A stretch of DNA of 64,000 nt, taken from assembly GCF_022201045.2 (NCBI RefSeq), contig NC_068560.1, positions 38,589,001 through 38,653,000 on the forward strand, in the 5' to 3' direction. A program made the translations under genes and the position numbers. Source of the stretch: Citrus sinensis. Its lineage: Eukaryota > Streptophyta > Magnoliopsida > Sapindales > Rutaceae. Position 1 is the stretch's first letter. Each line of letters opens with the position of its first letter. The notes under the pieces were generated by a model that saw only the letters and a program-made list of their open reading frames with translations, was not told the DNA's origin and ran no database searches. This document shows positions 13,166 to 24,601 of the stretch, in pieces.

Positions 13166-13887
13166 AAGCAAAGATGAAAACACATGGCAGCCCACACGGT
13201 CACAATCATTTGCAATACCATAATCAAGTTCTGTATAACTACAATGACTCTTCTTTCTTGCTAACAAATAAGTAATTTCTATATCTCAACATAACAAAAT
13301 TAAGCCAATAGATATTAATTATTTAAAATTAATGAACAGAAGCACAATATCAGATATGAGCAGCAATGATTATTTGGGCACCATGTAAACAAGAAATGCA
13401 ATTTTAATAGTACTTTAAGCTCAATTCCTAGATATTAATCTACATTGTCAACTCAATCTATTTACTGAGGAAGAGAGAGAGAAAAGAGAGAGAGAGAGAG
13501 AGAGATGCATGGAAAAGTTCAATTTTTTCTCCATAGACTAAGATTTGCATTGATCAATTTGTCTTTCAAAGCCAACCACAGAATCCGGCAATTTATTATC
13601 ATGATAAATGATAAACGATACACAAATAAAATAAAAAGGGGTGATTAAGAAACAAAATCTGGAATCAAATGCCTAATTCATATATTTCTCGCATACTGGA
13701 GCCACAGTGATTGTAACAGAACAAGTAATCAATCCAAGTATGGCATGGATCACCAACAACATTGACTTCGTGAAAATGCCATAATACACATGAATTAAAA
13801 CAAATCAGTGAAACAAATTTAAAGTGATATACTTTTATAGAAATTAAAACAGAAAAATATTTTAAATTTTCAAACAATTATGTTTCT
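13166..13887. other. Spacer with GA microsatellite
   Basis: AT-rich sequence; a GA run occupies about 13470-13505. The right part may still belong to the Harbinger element, whose end I could not find. No gene seen. Confidence 0.4.
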
Positions 13888-14069
13888 AATAATATAAATA
13901 TGCCGCCCCCAAGGGAGTAGCGCAGTTGGTTGAGGGATTTAGATCTGGTGCTTGGCTATATCATGTGTTAGGGGGTCTAACTGACCCCGGTTTAGAGGCC
14001 AGGTTGGACCCGTGGTTTGATTCGGTGTGCGAGTCTAGATTATAAAAAAATAAATAATGTAAATATGCC
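13888..14069 (+). mobile_element. tRNA-derived SINE with target-site duplication
   Basis: A 148-bp insert (13905-14052) has a tRNA-like head with an internal Pol III A box TAGCGCAGTTGG at 13918-13929 and a B box GGTTTGATTC at 14014-14023. It ends in an A-rich tail, as plant SINEs do. It is flanked by a direct repeat of 17 bp (13888-13904 and 14053-14069) differing at one base, the expected LINE-mediated target duplication. The spacing of the boxes and the lack of a proper cloverleaf argue against a functional tRNA gene. It is not linked to any host exon. Confidence 0.82.
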
Positions 14070-15124
14070 AAAATTTAATCAGTCATATTCATCTTACTTT
14101 TTTTTTTCTTTTTTGTATTCTGCTGCTGATAACAAATATCTCAAAGACCTCCACAAACAACTCAAAAACCTCAATTAACTGCACAGAAAACCGGCAATTA
14201 ACTGTCAATAGAATGCTAGTAATTCGGGAAATAAATATGAATTGTAAATAGAAAATTATACCTAAAAAATCCAAAAATATAATAGAAAATATTTTTAGAC
14301 GCTCATTTGGAGAGTGTCCATGCTGACCTCTACTCAAGCAAATCTTTATTAAAGCATCAAAGAGAAGGCACAAAGTTTATACAAAATTAGTCAACTTTCT
14401 TTCATTTTTTTTTCTTTTTTTAAACATCCAGCTTAGCATAACAAAAAATTAACATCTAATTTTCCAAAACAATAGAAGTGCAGAACAACAACAAATTAAT
14501 TCCATTAATATAATAATATTGCACTATAAAAAGAAAGAAAAAAAGCTTCACGCGTGATTTTATGATTCTCAGATCAAACAGGAAAAAAAAAACTGAAAAT
14601 TTTGCTCCCATAAAACTAAGAATGAAAAAGAAAAAAGAAAAAAAAAGAGAGAGATTACTTAGCAACTATGTATTTGCTGGTATTTCCTATACAAATAGAT
14701 ATTCTTCGTCTAGATTTGGCTTCTTTTATTTAATTAATTGTCACATTCATTATGGTGTTTTCCAGAAGATTTTGCTTTTGCATTTACAGTAACAAAATAG
14801 GAGTACAAGATCAAGAATCAAGAGTTAGCAAGTAATACTCAAACAAGGAAGCTGCGAACGGCGACGGCAGCGGCGAGGAATATTCACGATGAGAAGGGGC
14901 CTGTGGATTAGCAGAAATTAGCGAATCTGATCGTCCTGTTTTTTTTTTTTTGGTTTTAAATATTGATACTGGGGCAAGCCTGCGATTTGTGAGTTTTATG
15001 AAGTGTATAATTGTAAGGAGTGCCTAATTGCCGGTTCTGAGAATGACAATTTTAAAATCTTATAATTTTCTAGTGTTAATTTTATAATTCTTTAAAATAA
15101 TGAGGTTTTAAAATTTTTTTGAAT
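14070..15124. other. AT-rich spacer, no gene seen
   Basis: Simple A/T-rich DNA with poly-A and poly-T runs. A more GC-rich patch at about 14850-14900 (repeats of cggcgacggcag type) resembles a promoter or 5' UTR, but no open frame follows it. It could be the outer part of the Harbinger element. Confidence 0.4.
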
Positions 15125-15800
15125 TTTTTTATAAGAAAATTTACTACCGTCCACTTGTTTGTTTTATCTTTTTTAAAAATACACAAACACTTCTTTTTTT
15201 TTTCAGCGCGCCACCTGAAGTTTGTTTTTTATTGCATTCGTTCACTTCCGTCTAATTTCTGTTGGCGAATTTAACAGAATGACCTTTTTACCCCTCAAAA
15301 TTACAATTTAACCCAAAATAAATAAAAATTTGAGATAAATTTGATGAATTTAATTTTTTTTAAAGATGGATGCTAGAAATTGGAGGAAAATAATTTTTGT
15401 TACTAATTTTAGAAAATTTGTATTTATTTTTTTGGAGGAAAATAGTATTTGTTGCTTGCTAGATTTAGAAAATTTATATTTATTTTTTCTCTTTCAAAAA
15501 AATAAATACAACTTTTCTAAATTTAGCAAGTAACAAACACCATTTTCCTCCAATTTCTAGCATCCACCTTTGAAAAAAATTAAATTTATCTAATTTATCT
15601 CTAATTTCTATTTATTTTGGGGGATAAAAAGATTATTTTGTTAACATTTCGTTAAATCCACTCACGGAAATTAGACAGAAGTGGACGAATACAACAAAAA
15701 GCAAACTTCAGGTGGCACACTGAAAAAAGAAGAAATGTTTATGTATTTTTGAAAAAGGCAAAACAAACGAGTGAACGAGTATAAATTTCTCTTTTTTATA
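15125..15800. mobile_element. Long foldback MITE, Mutator-like
   Basis: The interval 15134-15791 is an inverted repeat along almost its whole length. The left arm starting AGAAAATTTACTACCGTCCA is mirrored by the right arm, whose reverse complement starts GAGAAATTTATACTCGTTCA. Matching blocks continue for about 300 bp on each side (for example CCACCTGAAGTTTG and CAATTTCTAGCATCCA). The left arm has an extra tandem copy of about 73 bp near 15395-15475. The element is flanked on both sides by the 9-bp repeat TTTTTTATA (15125-15133 and 15792-15800); a 9-bp duplication points to Mutator-type transposition, though the AT-rich repeat could be chance. It carries no protein gene. The transcript would fold into a long hairpin. 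Confidence 0.8.
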
Positions 15801-16295
15801 TTTTAAAATCTCTTAATTGAATAATTTATATATATATATAGATACATGTGTGTGCGTCAAAATTTTACAGAAAGATGAGGTCGGTAGCTGCGTGCGACAT
15901 GAATATGGTGGCATCCAAATGCCACATGGGGTAGGTATATTTGAACTTGTCACTTTGTATACGTGATTCTTATGCCAGTTAGGACTGCATTTACATGTCA
16001 TATTACGTAATGTTTATTTCAAGATCACAAGCTGTTTCGTACGCTTTGGATCTCAAATTGGTATTTTTTTTTTTTTTATATATGATTTATACATGCAGCC
16101 AAAATTGCTAGAGATGCAGCACGTGACATGGGCCAAAATAGAAGTTGATTTTGTTTTCTTTCTTGTCTTCTCAGAGTCAGAGATTCGAAAGGTTTACTGT
16201 AAAAAAAAATAATAATTCGCATGTCATATTCTTTAGTATCACAGTAATTTAATTCTATAAAGCTTACATAGAGAACACACACATATATAGAGTAA
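15801..16295. other. Spacer, no gene seen
   Basis: AT-rich sequence with a short TA run near 15828-15840 and a T run near 16065-16078. No open frame or transposon end is convincing. Confidence 0.4.
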
Positions 16296-17059
16296 GGACT
16301 AAGGACCATGTTAAGCGTTCTGCAAGAGATGGCAAAGAAGAGAAAGAAAGAAGATGTGGAGCAAATAATTGCGATTTGCTGGGCCGTCTGGTATGCAAGA
16401 AACTGCTTTGTGATAGAAGGAAAGAAAGAAGATCCAACTGTGACAGCAGCAAGGGCAGGAGCTGTTGTGGAGTCGTACAGACGAATTAAAAGTCCAAGTG
16501 CTCAAGGTCTGACGAGTCATAAGAATAGCCAGCAAAATTGGGAGCCCCCTCCAGCTGACAGATTCAAAGTGAATGTGGACGCAGTTATCCAAGTTTCTCA
16601 GTCACAAGCAGGATTGGGGGTAGTAATTAAAAACTCAAAAGGGTGAGATAGTTGCTGCAGCAGTGCAGAAGGTCTTTTTTAAAGGAGATGTGGCAAACAT
16701 GGAGGCTGAAGCAGTGATTTTCGGATTTCAAGTGGCTCAACAGACAAATTGCATGCCTTCAATAATCGAATCAGATTGCAAAGAGGTGGTGGAGCTCTCT
16801 GTGGGTAAAAGAAGTAGCAGGACTGAGATATGCTGGAACATTGAGGAAATCCAGGCAAAGTTACAGAATCAGAATTATTTCTCTATCCAACACGTTCCTA
16901 GGAAAAGGCTCATTCATTAGCTAAGGTGGCCTTAGATTTTGAAAACCCTGAAATTTGGACAAATGATTTTCCAGTCCAAATCATGTTGTTACTGTCGAAG
17001 TTTAATAGAAGCTGAGTTTTTCTCCTTAAAAAAAAAAAAAGGACTGAGGACCATGTTAA
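16296..17059 (+). mobile_element. 5'-truncated LINE (L1-type) with RNase H end
   Basis: The insert 16315-17040 ends in a 13-nt poly-A and is flanked by a 19-bp target duplication, GGACTAAGGACCATGTTAA at 16296-16314 and the same with one change at 17041-17059. The coding content is the C-terminal RNase H domain found at the end of one group of plant L1-type LINEs. Only the last about 0.7 kb was inserted, which is the normal result of incomplete reverse transcription. The copy is one-way broken by truncation and also carries an internal frameshift. Confidence 0.88.
16308..16955 (+). pseudogene. LINE RNase H domain remnant
   Basis: The first open piece (16308-16646) reads VEQIIAICWAVWYARNCF, then WEPPPADRFKVNVDAVI, the start of the plant LINE-type RNase H domain. 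The normal first catalytic aspartate region is KVNVDAA. An extra base near 16643-16646 shifts the frame. The second piece continues EIVAAAVQKV, then ANMEAEAVIFGFQVAQ with the expected glutamate, then IIESDCKEVVEL with the next acidic residue, and ends after SIQHVPRKRLIHSLA. The only start codon (16308) lies in the target duplication, so it is host DNA and not a LINE codon. No function is expected. Confidence 0.8.
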
Positions 17060-17881
17060 AACATTAAAAAAAAAAACATAAATTTTGATACATTAAAAAT
17101 AAAAATGTATTGTATTAGAGTATGCATGTTTCTTATCTTTTTATTTAATTAATTTAAATAAAATAAAAGATTCTTTATTGAAGTCCTAATATATTTTTTT
17201 TTATGTCAAAAAATGTCCTAATAATATATATATATATTCAATTTATAAATTACCAATAACACTATAAAATATAAATGATTTATTGGCTGACGTTACTCAA
17301 ACCTTGTCGCATGATGCAGTCATTTTAATCTACTGCTTCAACTCTATTATGAAGTTATGTAGACATCTCTCATCAAAATAGTTGTATAATAAAATAAAAA
17401 CTTTCCATATGGTCCTATTAAATCTTATTCTCGATCCAAGATATATTTCGTTTTTTATATAGAATAAATATTTATATTAAGCTTCACCTTAAATTGGGAT
17501 AATGTCCTTAGAAAGTAGAAACTCTACCATTATTAACTAGAATATCAAGAGCTTTAAAAGAGTCGCATGAATGTCATAAATGGCTCAAATTCACTCACGA
17601 GTCCTATCCAGCTAAAATCGATTTCTTTGTGTTTTTTTTTTTTTAAAGGAAGCCCATTTCTAAATTTGTGCCATTCAAATATTCTATTTCTAGTCCGAGT
17701 AAATTTGAGGAAAATTTAAATTTAAATAGAATTTGAGGAAAATTTTTAAATAGAAGTGAACAATTTCTTCGAAACGATGGTTGATGGTTTTCCACGTGCA
17801 ATTTTTAGAAAAGAAAGTCATGGGCTTTGTGGGCCATGTGGCATTAAGTAACGGGCTATTCTCCATAACCCAGTACGAGGA
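17060..17881. other. Spacer upstream of the PPR pseudogene
   Basis: AT-rich DNA with short A/T runs and no open frame of note. The last 150 bp could include the old promoter of the PPR gene. Confidence 0.4.
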
Positions 17882-20442
17882 ATGCATATCTACGACGTCG
17901 TCTGTTCGCAAACCAACAGGCGACGTTGTACCTTATTAGTTACCACATCGTTAATAGCACAAATGCTCCGTGAACAAGCTCAAACAATTACCCGCGCAAA
18001 ATCAAATGAAACTTGTGAACGACCAACGGCATCCAAATCTCGAATGATCATCAACTTATCAGGGAGCCCTTTGAAATCAAAACCCAAGATCTGCTACGAT
18101 CCCTGGATTCAACAATCATATGTGCAACTTCCCCAGAAATATTACGAGGCAATGAAAGCTTGTGGATCGCTAAAATCGCTTCCTATTGCTCGAAAAATCC
18201 ATGCCCAGCTCATTTCCACTTGTTTAATCTCTTCGATTTTCCTCCAATTGATAGATGATGATTATCGCGTGTTTTGTGATATTGGGCCTCGTTATTTGTT
18301 CACTTACAATACGATGATTAACGGGGGGGTTCGGTGTCAGGGATCGGGTTGATGGAAGCAGAGAAATTGTTCGATGAAATGCCGAAGAGAGACTCGGTTT
18401 CTTGGAACTCAATGACGTTGGCTTATTTTTGTAATGGGATGGCCTATGATATCTGAAGGTTATTACTTTGATGATTCAAGAAGCTAATTGAGTGCCAAAT
18501 TTGTATCTGTTCTCTTGTGTGATTAAGGCTTGTGTGTTGGGAATATCAAAATGGCTCTTCATTTGCACGGTCTTGTGAAGAAATTTTATTTTGTAAGTGA
18601 TGAATCGATTGCGAAATCTAGTATCGATATGCATGTTAAGTGTGGTGCAGTTGATTATGCAGAGAGCGCGTTTTTGAGGATGCTGAATCCGAGTTTATTT
18701 TGTTGGAAATTTGGAATAGTATGATTTCTGACTATTCTAAGTTATATTCTGTAGATAAGGCTATTAATTATGTTTCAGAAAATGCCTGAACGTGACTTAG
18801 TGTCATGGAACACAATGATTTCTATTTTGACTCGGCATGGCTTTGGGTTTGAAACTCTCTGTACGTTTATTGAGCTGTGGAATCACGGTTTCGGACTGAG
18901 TTCCATGCTGTATGCTACTGCTTTTAGTGCACGCGCGAGCGTATATGATCTTGAATGGGGCCCCCATTTGCATTCTCGGGTTGTGCATATGGAACCAAGT
19001 CTAGATGTTTTCGTGGGCAGTGGCCTGATTGATATGTACCTAAAATGTGGATGTGTAGAATATGCAATGTCTGCAGCTTAAGTGAATATAATGCAGTTTT
19101 GTGGACTTCTTTGATTAGTGGAGTTGCTCAGTTTGGGCTTGAATGAGAAGCTTTGGTGTGATTTAACCAAATGAGAGAGATTCCTGTTGTGTTGGATGAG
19201 TTTACACCCTTGCCACAGGTTTTGGGGCTTTGTTCAGATCCAAAGTACCTTTGAACTAGGGAATAGCTTCATGCATATACAAAAAGAATGGCATAGAGTC
19301 CTCTATTCAGATAGGAAAGGCTCTTGTTACAATGTATGCAGAAGGAGGTAGTACTCAGAAAGCAGATCTTGCATTTGAATTGATGTCAAGAAGGAATATG
19401 ATATCTTGGATGGTACTGATATCTGCATTCTCTCAAGCTGGTGTTCTTGAAAAGCCCAGATTTTTTTTTTTTGTTGATAAAATGCATTAGTGAAGTATTA
19501 TACCTTGGAATTCTATGATAATCACGCATAATCAACATGGATTTGTAGAAGATGGTATCAAACTGTTTGTTGTAATGCTACAAGAAGGGATTAAGCCAGG
19601 TTGGGTCATCTTTGCTACTTCAATCAATGCCTTTTTCTGAGTGGCAATAGTAATGCTGGGGATCCAAATTGTAGCTCTAGCTGAAAAGTTAGGATTTGGT
19701 TCTGACATTTCAGTTGTAAGTAGTGTTATCTCTATGCATTCAAGATGTGGACTAGTTGAGGCATGAAAGACATTTGATTCTATATCTATGAAATCTGATT
19801 TCTTGGAATTCAATGACAGCATGATACGCTCAGAATGGTGACTCGAAGAAAGCTTCTGAGATTTTTTTATTTTATGTCGAAGATGAAATGGAGACCTGAT
19901 CGTGTAAGTTTGTGTCTCTCCTATCAGGTTGTAGCCATTCAGGGCCAGTCACCAAAGGCAAACATTATTTTACTGCAATGGCTAAATTCACCTACACATG
20001 CTATTTTGTGTGCATGGTGGATCTGCTTGGGCTGTCTGGGTTGCTTGGGGAGGCTAAGAAATTGATTGATGAAATGCCTTCTAAGCCAACATGTGTTATA
20101 TGGGGAGCTTTGCTTGGTGCTTGTTGCAGCCACTATAACACAAAATTAGCAGAACTTGTGATGAGGAATTTGCTCCAGTTGGATGTCAAAGTCTTTGGAA
20201 GTTAATAGTCTTTTAGCAAATCTCTATTCAGACTCTGGAGAACTAGATGGTGTTGCAAGTTTAAGGAAACTAAGGAATTAGAAACTAGAAAGAATCATGG
20301 TTGCCGCTGGATAGAAGTTGATGACAGGGTAAATGTCTTTACTATGGACGATGTGAATCATCATCGAAATGCGGAAATCTATGGTCTTCAGAAGATTAGC
20401 GAAAAGATAGAAAATATAGGAAACTGTGGTGAGGCAGTTTAG
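17882..20442 (+). pseudogene. PLS-class pentatricopeptide repeat gene, broken
   Basis: PPR proteins bind organelle RNAs and guide editing or processing. Here PPR-type motifs follow each other over 2.5 kb but in changing frames: YYEAMKACGSLKSLPIARKI, then KLFDEMPKRDSVSWNSM, MFQKMPERDLVSWNTMI, VFVGSGLIDMYLKCG, and near the end LIDEMPSKPTCVIWGALLG. A C-terminal E/E+-like part, NHGCRWIEVDDRVNVFTM, runs to a TAG at 20440-20442. There are at least seven breaks, including a frameshift near 18340 in a G run, a TGA after GMAYDI near 18454, and a TAA after the CVEYAMSAA stretch at about 19079. The gene was intronless and close to full length before decay. Loss from a large redundant family is the simplest reading. 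Confidence 0.85.
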
Positions 20443-20962
20443 TTCCATTAATTCCCAGATCTGGCCATGTGTCTGGATTGATTAGCATCTCTGCTTGGAT
20501 GCCCATCCATGTTTTAAGGATATTACCGAGTTTGGCGAGATTGCCACTTGCTTCATATGCTGGTTTCCATTATTACATATTCTTATTCCAATTATTCCCT
20601 AATATAAGTAACGAAACAATTCAGACAAAACCACAAACCCTAATCCACCCACTAGTGAATAATATATTATACCATTTAAATAAAATAAGCAATAGAAAGA
20701 AACCAAAAAAAAAAAAAATAAATAAATAAAATTGATGGTCCTGTAAATGATACAACGTGAATTGTTTGTATTTCCACTAAATTATTATCAAATCAAAAGC
20801 TCTCTCTTTACAGGTGCAACAAAATACAGTCTTTAATGTTTGTACTCTGCTGATTTTTTTTCTCACTCGTGTTTGTTTCTTGCAAGGAAGGAGGGTCGTA
20901 ACGAATTGCAAGTATGAAATCCCTCTAGACTTGTGAAACAAACCACCGAGGCATTTGCTTGC
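20443..20962. other. Gap between PPR pseudogene and PMI1
   Basis: This 520-bp stretch holds the 3' side of PMI1 (minus strand) and an A-rich run at 20702-20730. I see no other gene. Confidence 0.45.
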
Positions 20963-23575
20963 TCATTTTGAAAACTTCACATCTGGATTTCTTATTGGTT
21001 TAAGCCACATATCAGCCATTACTCGCGAGGAAATGCTCCACAACAAATCTTGGCCCTTTATGAATACATGTTTCCCCTTTTTCCCTGCCTTTCCTAGTCC
21101 ATACGCCAACAACCATTGCTTAGCAGTCAGCCTCTGCTTCTCACCATCCCACAAACTCCTTTTTCCTCCTGATCGCACCTTGAAACCTCCAAGATGCGAA
21201 CTCGTCACCTTGAATCTCTTCTCCTCGTCATACTTGTTGTCCTTATTGATTTCAGCACGCACTTCATCTGCATGAATAAGTGCAACTACAGGGCCTCCAA
21301 CTGCCTCGTATCTCCTGATTGGATCCCGCAGCTGGATGACCACTGCAAGTGTGATCGTCTCTTGATCCCTAGGCTGCCCATTCCAAGTAGTCAAGCTGTA
21401 ACTCTTGGTCCAATCCTCAAGTGGAATGGCAGAAGCAAGAGGGTGGTTCTGATATTTGCCACTGCCTGTAATTATCTTTTCACTGAGTGGAGAAACATCA
21501 AAGGGAGCATCTTCCTCGGCAATTTCTGCCTGAACTTTTAAGGCCTCAACTGTCATCGTCTCAATCTTCTGCAATGAGAAAGCCAAAATCTCTTCTGCTG
21601 TCATTGGATTCTCATTCACATTCCAAATTCCTGTTGAAATTCTCTCTTTCCGGCCGGTACTCGTGGCAGTTGCCATGGTTTTTACGGCAGCAATGGTCCG
21701 TGCAGCACTTGAGCTAGCACCTTCTTTGTTTCTCCCTTGGATGATTGCAGAAGCAATGCCTTCAAAAGCTATTTGTTCTGCAGTTTTACCCATCAATTCA
21801 TCCACGGGCATCAAAGATAAAATCTGTGAGCTGAGTTCCTCAAATCCAACAGCTGCCATTTGCTGGAATACTTCAAACCCGCTCGTGGATTTATTTGATG
21901 GAAGGACCAACGGCTTTGATATTTGCATCGCTAGTTTTGGAGTCTCTTTCCTTGCAACTTCAATGTCGAGAGGATTCATGGCCACTAAGTAGCCACCATC
22001 CCTTGTCTGAACCACAGAACCTAAGCCCTTTCCAAGATCTGGGAGGTACACTTTGGTTTTGGTATCATTTGTATCCTCGGTTCCATCCAGCTGCAGAGGA
22101 GGAATTTCAGGTTGATAAAAATTGAATTCTTTAGTCCCTTCATCCTCAAGCATTTGCAGAAATTCCCTCGTCACAGTTTCCTCGTCTGCGTCTAATCTTT
22201 GTGATTCAGTTTTGATGATTCTTTCTTCTTCCATCATAGATTCAAGAGCTTTTATTTGCTGAGCTATTGAATCAAGCTCTGTTAATCTTGAGAGATGTAG
22301 TGGATCGTGCATCATCTCCTTAACTACCTCGCTTGATACTGACTCTCCTTCAGATGCTCCTTGCGCAGCCTCTACTTTGTTCTGAATCTCAACTCCTTTA
22401 TCCACAACTTCGAAGTCTGGGAGATCAAGATCCTGATCCTCCGCAACTTCCTTCTTTGGTTCTGGTTCTTCAGATTTCTTAACCGAAGTAGAGGATGACG
22501 GAACTGGGTCCGGCTCATCAAGGTTCAAGTCGTCAATTCCTTGAAGATCAGCGGAAGCTCCAGTCTGTGAGGGAGTCCAAGCTTCAGCTCGGCTTGCCAG
22601 TCTTGGACTAGGCACACTGAATGAAGTTTTTGATTGCTTACGGCCAAAAGATGAAGTGAAATTTCTGGACTTGTTCGACTTTGCTCCCTCGGTCTGACTA
22701 TAAATATCAATCCCTCCATCTTTTTCCATAATTTGAAACCCCAGTTTGAGAACAAGTTCTCCTCCTTTTGCCTTTCCTGATAGATTGAAGCTTATATCCC
22801 ACTGTCGAACACGAGCACCCTGAATGCTTTTATCCATGGATTCGTGAATTAGTTGGCTCAAATCCACGGAATGTCTCCCGAAATTAAGCTCTTGAGCATC
22901 AATTGCAAACACATAAATCCAAAACGGACGGGGTTCAAACCTTAGCGGCTTTCCATTGCCAGGGGTAAAATATACATGACACTTAACAAACAGGGTTTCT
23001 TCAAAATCGGCAGCTCCCTGTGAAACCCTAGAGGGCATTGTATGAACCGCTCCATCCTTAGTTTCTTTCTTCCTCACACAAACAGAAAGGCGAAGCCCAT
23101 TCATAGAGGCAGGCAGGCCTTGGACGGTTACAACTTCAACAGAGAACAAACAGCTCAATTTCTGCATTCCAATATGTGTAAGGGCTCGAATAGGCTTCCA
23201 GTTCCAAAGCCCTTTCTTTTCAGCCGAGCCTATTCTTTCGTCCAACCTCTTGGCCTCCGGCTGCTTCGACACCTTGCCTCTATCCCTCTGTTCATTTTCA
23301 AATCCAATGTCACCATCAAGCTTAGGCCTAGAACGCCAAGGGGAAAAGGACATACGTCTTGACCGGGGCCTACTGCTGGATGTTCCGTCAACTTTAGAGG
23401 CGCTGATCTCATTCTCATCCGCAGATGTGATTTGGGGAACTGAACTTCGGGGAAGAGCAAGAGAGGCGGTTCTTCTGTTGGTTGTAGGGTGAGTTTGGTA
23501 GAGGGATTGGCTAAGTGCTTCTAGTTCTTCCAGCAGCTGAGCATTGGAATTCCTCCTATTAGAATCTGTTGCCAT
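20963..23575 (-). CDS. PLASTID MOVEMENT IMPAIRED 1 (PMI1)
   Basis: PMI1 is a plant cytosolic or membrane-associated protein needed for blue-light chloroplast and nuclear movement, acting on actin organisation. This is a single uninterrupted exon of 870 aa, close to the 843 aa of Arabidopsis PMI1. The N-terminal part starts MATDSNRRNSNAQLLEELEA and is basic and serine-rich. An NT-C2 (EEIG1/EHBP1-type) domain occupies about residues 130-280, with LSCLFSVEVVTVQGLPASMN and RFEPRPFWIYVFAIDAQEL. An acidic linker (residues about 350-420) is followed by the conserved C-terminal half, including SRLTELDSIAQQIKALESMM and PLDIEVARKETPKLAMQISK. No signal peptide or membrane helix is seen. The start is the first ATG of the open frame and matches the family N-terminus. 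Confidence 0.93.
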   Translation of the reverse strand: MATDSNRRNSNAQLLEELEALSQSLYQTHPTTNRRTASLALPRSSVPQITSADENEISASKVDGTSSSRPRSRRMSFSPWRSRPKLDGDIGFENEQRDRGKVSKQPEAKRLDERIGSAEKKGLWNWKPIRALTHIGMQKLSCLFSVEVVTVQGLPASMNGLRLSVCVRKKETKDGAVHTMPSRVSQGAADFEETLFVKCHVYFTPGNGKPLRFEPRPFWIYVFAIDAQELNFGRHSVDLSQLIHESMDKSIQGARVRQWDISFNLSGKAKGGELVLKLGFQIMEKDGGIDIYSQTEGAKSNKSRNFTSSFGRKQSKTSFSVPSPRLASRAEAWTPSQTGASADLQGIDDLNLDEPDPVPSSSTSVKKSEEPEPKKEVAEDQDLDLPDFEVVDKGVEIQNKVEAAQGASEGESVSSEVVKEMMHDPLHLSRLTELDSIAQQIKALESMMEEERIIKTESQRLDADEETVTREFLQMLEDEGTKEFNFYQPEIPPLQLDGTEDTNDTKTKVYLPDLGKGLGSVVQTRDGGYLVAMNPLDIEVARKETPKLAMQISKPLVLPSNKSTSGFEVFQQMAAVGFEELSSQILSLMPVDELMGKTAEQIAFEGIASAIIQGRNKEGASSSAARTIAAVKTMATATSTGRKERISTGIWNVNENPMTAEEILAFSLQKIETMTVEALKVQAEIAEEDAPFDVSPLSEKIITGSGKYQNHPLASAIPLEDWTKSYSLTTWNGQPRDQETITLAVVIQLRDPIRRYEAVGGPVVALIHADEVRAEINKDNKYDEEKRFKVTSSHLGGFKVRSGGKRSLWDGEKQRLTAKQWLLAYGLGKAGKKGKHVFIKGQDLLWSISSRVMADMWLKPIRNPDVKFSK

Positions 23576-24601
23576 TAATATTGAATAACAAGAAAAACAA
23601 CAAGAAGTGGTGAAGATGAAGATGCTGATTGAGGATAATTTTTACTTTCAGCTTCGGGAGGATGGAATGGTGAAGATAAGGAGTTGAAATGTTTTTTGAG
23701 GTGGGAAGTTTGCCATAGAATAGATGATGAACACTTGAGGCAACTGTGGTGGTCCTTGTAGAACCAAGTAACTTGTTGAAAATAATGTGTGAAGGATAAT
23801 GGAAGAACGTTATTACACCAACTCATTGGTTTCAGGATTGAAGTGGCAAAATGGTCCCCAGATTAATTAATTATTTATTTATTTATTATTTGTTTTCCAG
23901 AAAGTTGTGTGGTTCTACTACTACTACTACTACTGTTAGTTATGACTTATTAGTTAAACTTCATTTTCCCTTCCCGCGAAGCTGCCGTGACTTTTCTCCC
24001 CGCCCGCGCTTTGGTTGTTTTGTTAGTTATTAGTTACTGTGATTTGTTGAGGCTGTCAGGCTGTGATGTCAAATATAATAATGGAGGGACATGCGTCTAT
24101 CCTGCCATTGCCCATCAAACTTCTCGTTGCATTTGCCTTACCAAAATGTTTTTCCCAATTTGTTCATTTTATTTTGATTTTAAAAACCAACTTTAAGAAT
24201 TCTAACTTGAGTGACTGATCAGACAGACAATTGGAAAAAAAAAAATATAACAAAAATTTATAGGGATAAGAGGCCGATCTTCTTCAAGAGCTCACATCAA
24301 TAAGAGGGTTTGACATCATGATGTCTGCTTTTGCTGCTTGGGGCTATAATATGTTTCCAAGGGTTGAGCTGTTCGCCCATTAAAGCGGTAAAGATCTTAA
24401 TAAATGATCGAGATTTCTCATGTTCTAAACTTTTAACTATGATTAAGTGTATGTTTTTTTTTTTAAAAAATAATAATAAGGGGGATGACAAAGCCCAAAT
24501 AATTTTTTTTTCCTTTTACTATCTTCAAGAATTGAATTCAGGTAGTCAGTAGTTACAAGTTTCGTGTTATTACCAACTCTACCACATTCTTGAAGGCGAT
24601 T
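23576..24601. other. PMI1 upstream region
   Basis: Holds the 5' UTR and promoter of PMI1 on its left side. A short ACT triplet run is at about 23915-23935. I see no further gene or transposon end before the MITE at 24602. Confidence 0.45.

Noticed and set aside
13911-14024. Second tRNA gene
   Set aside because: Boxes A and B are present, but their spacing is too large, no cloverleaf forms, and the flanking duplication shows that it is a SINE.
20955-22125. Several open frames on the plus strand
   Set aside because: They lie opposite the PMI1 exon and are shadows of its coding strand.
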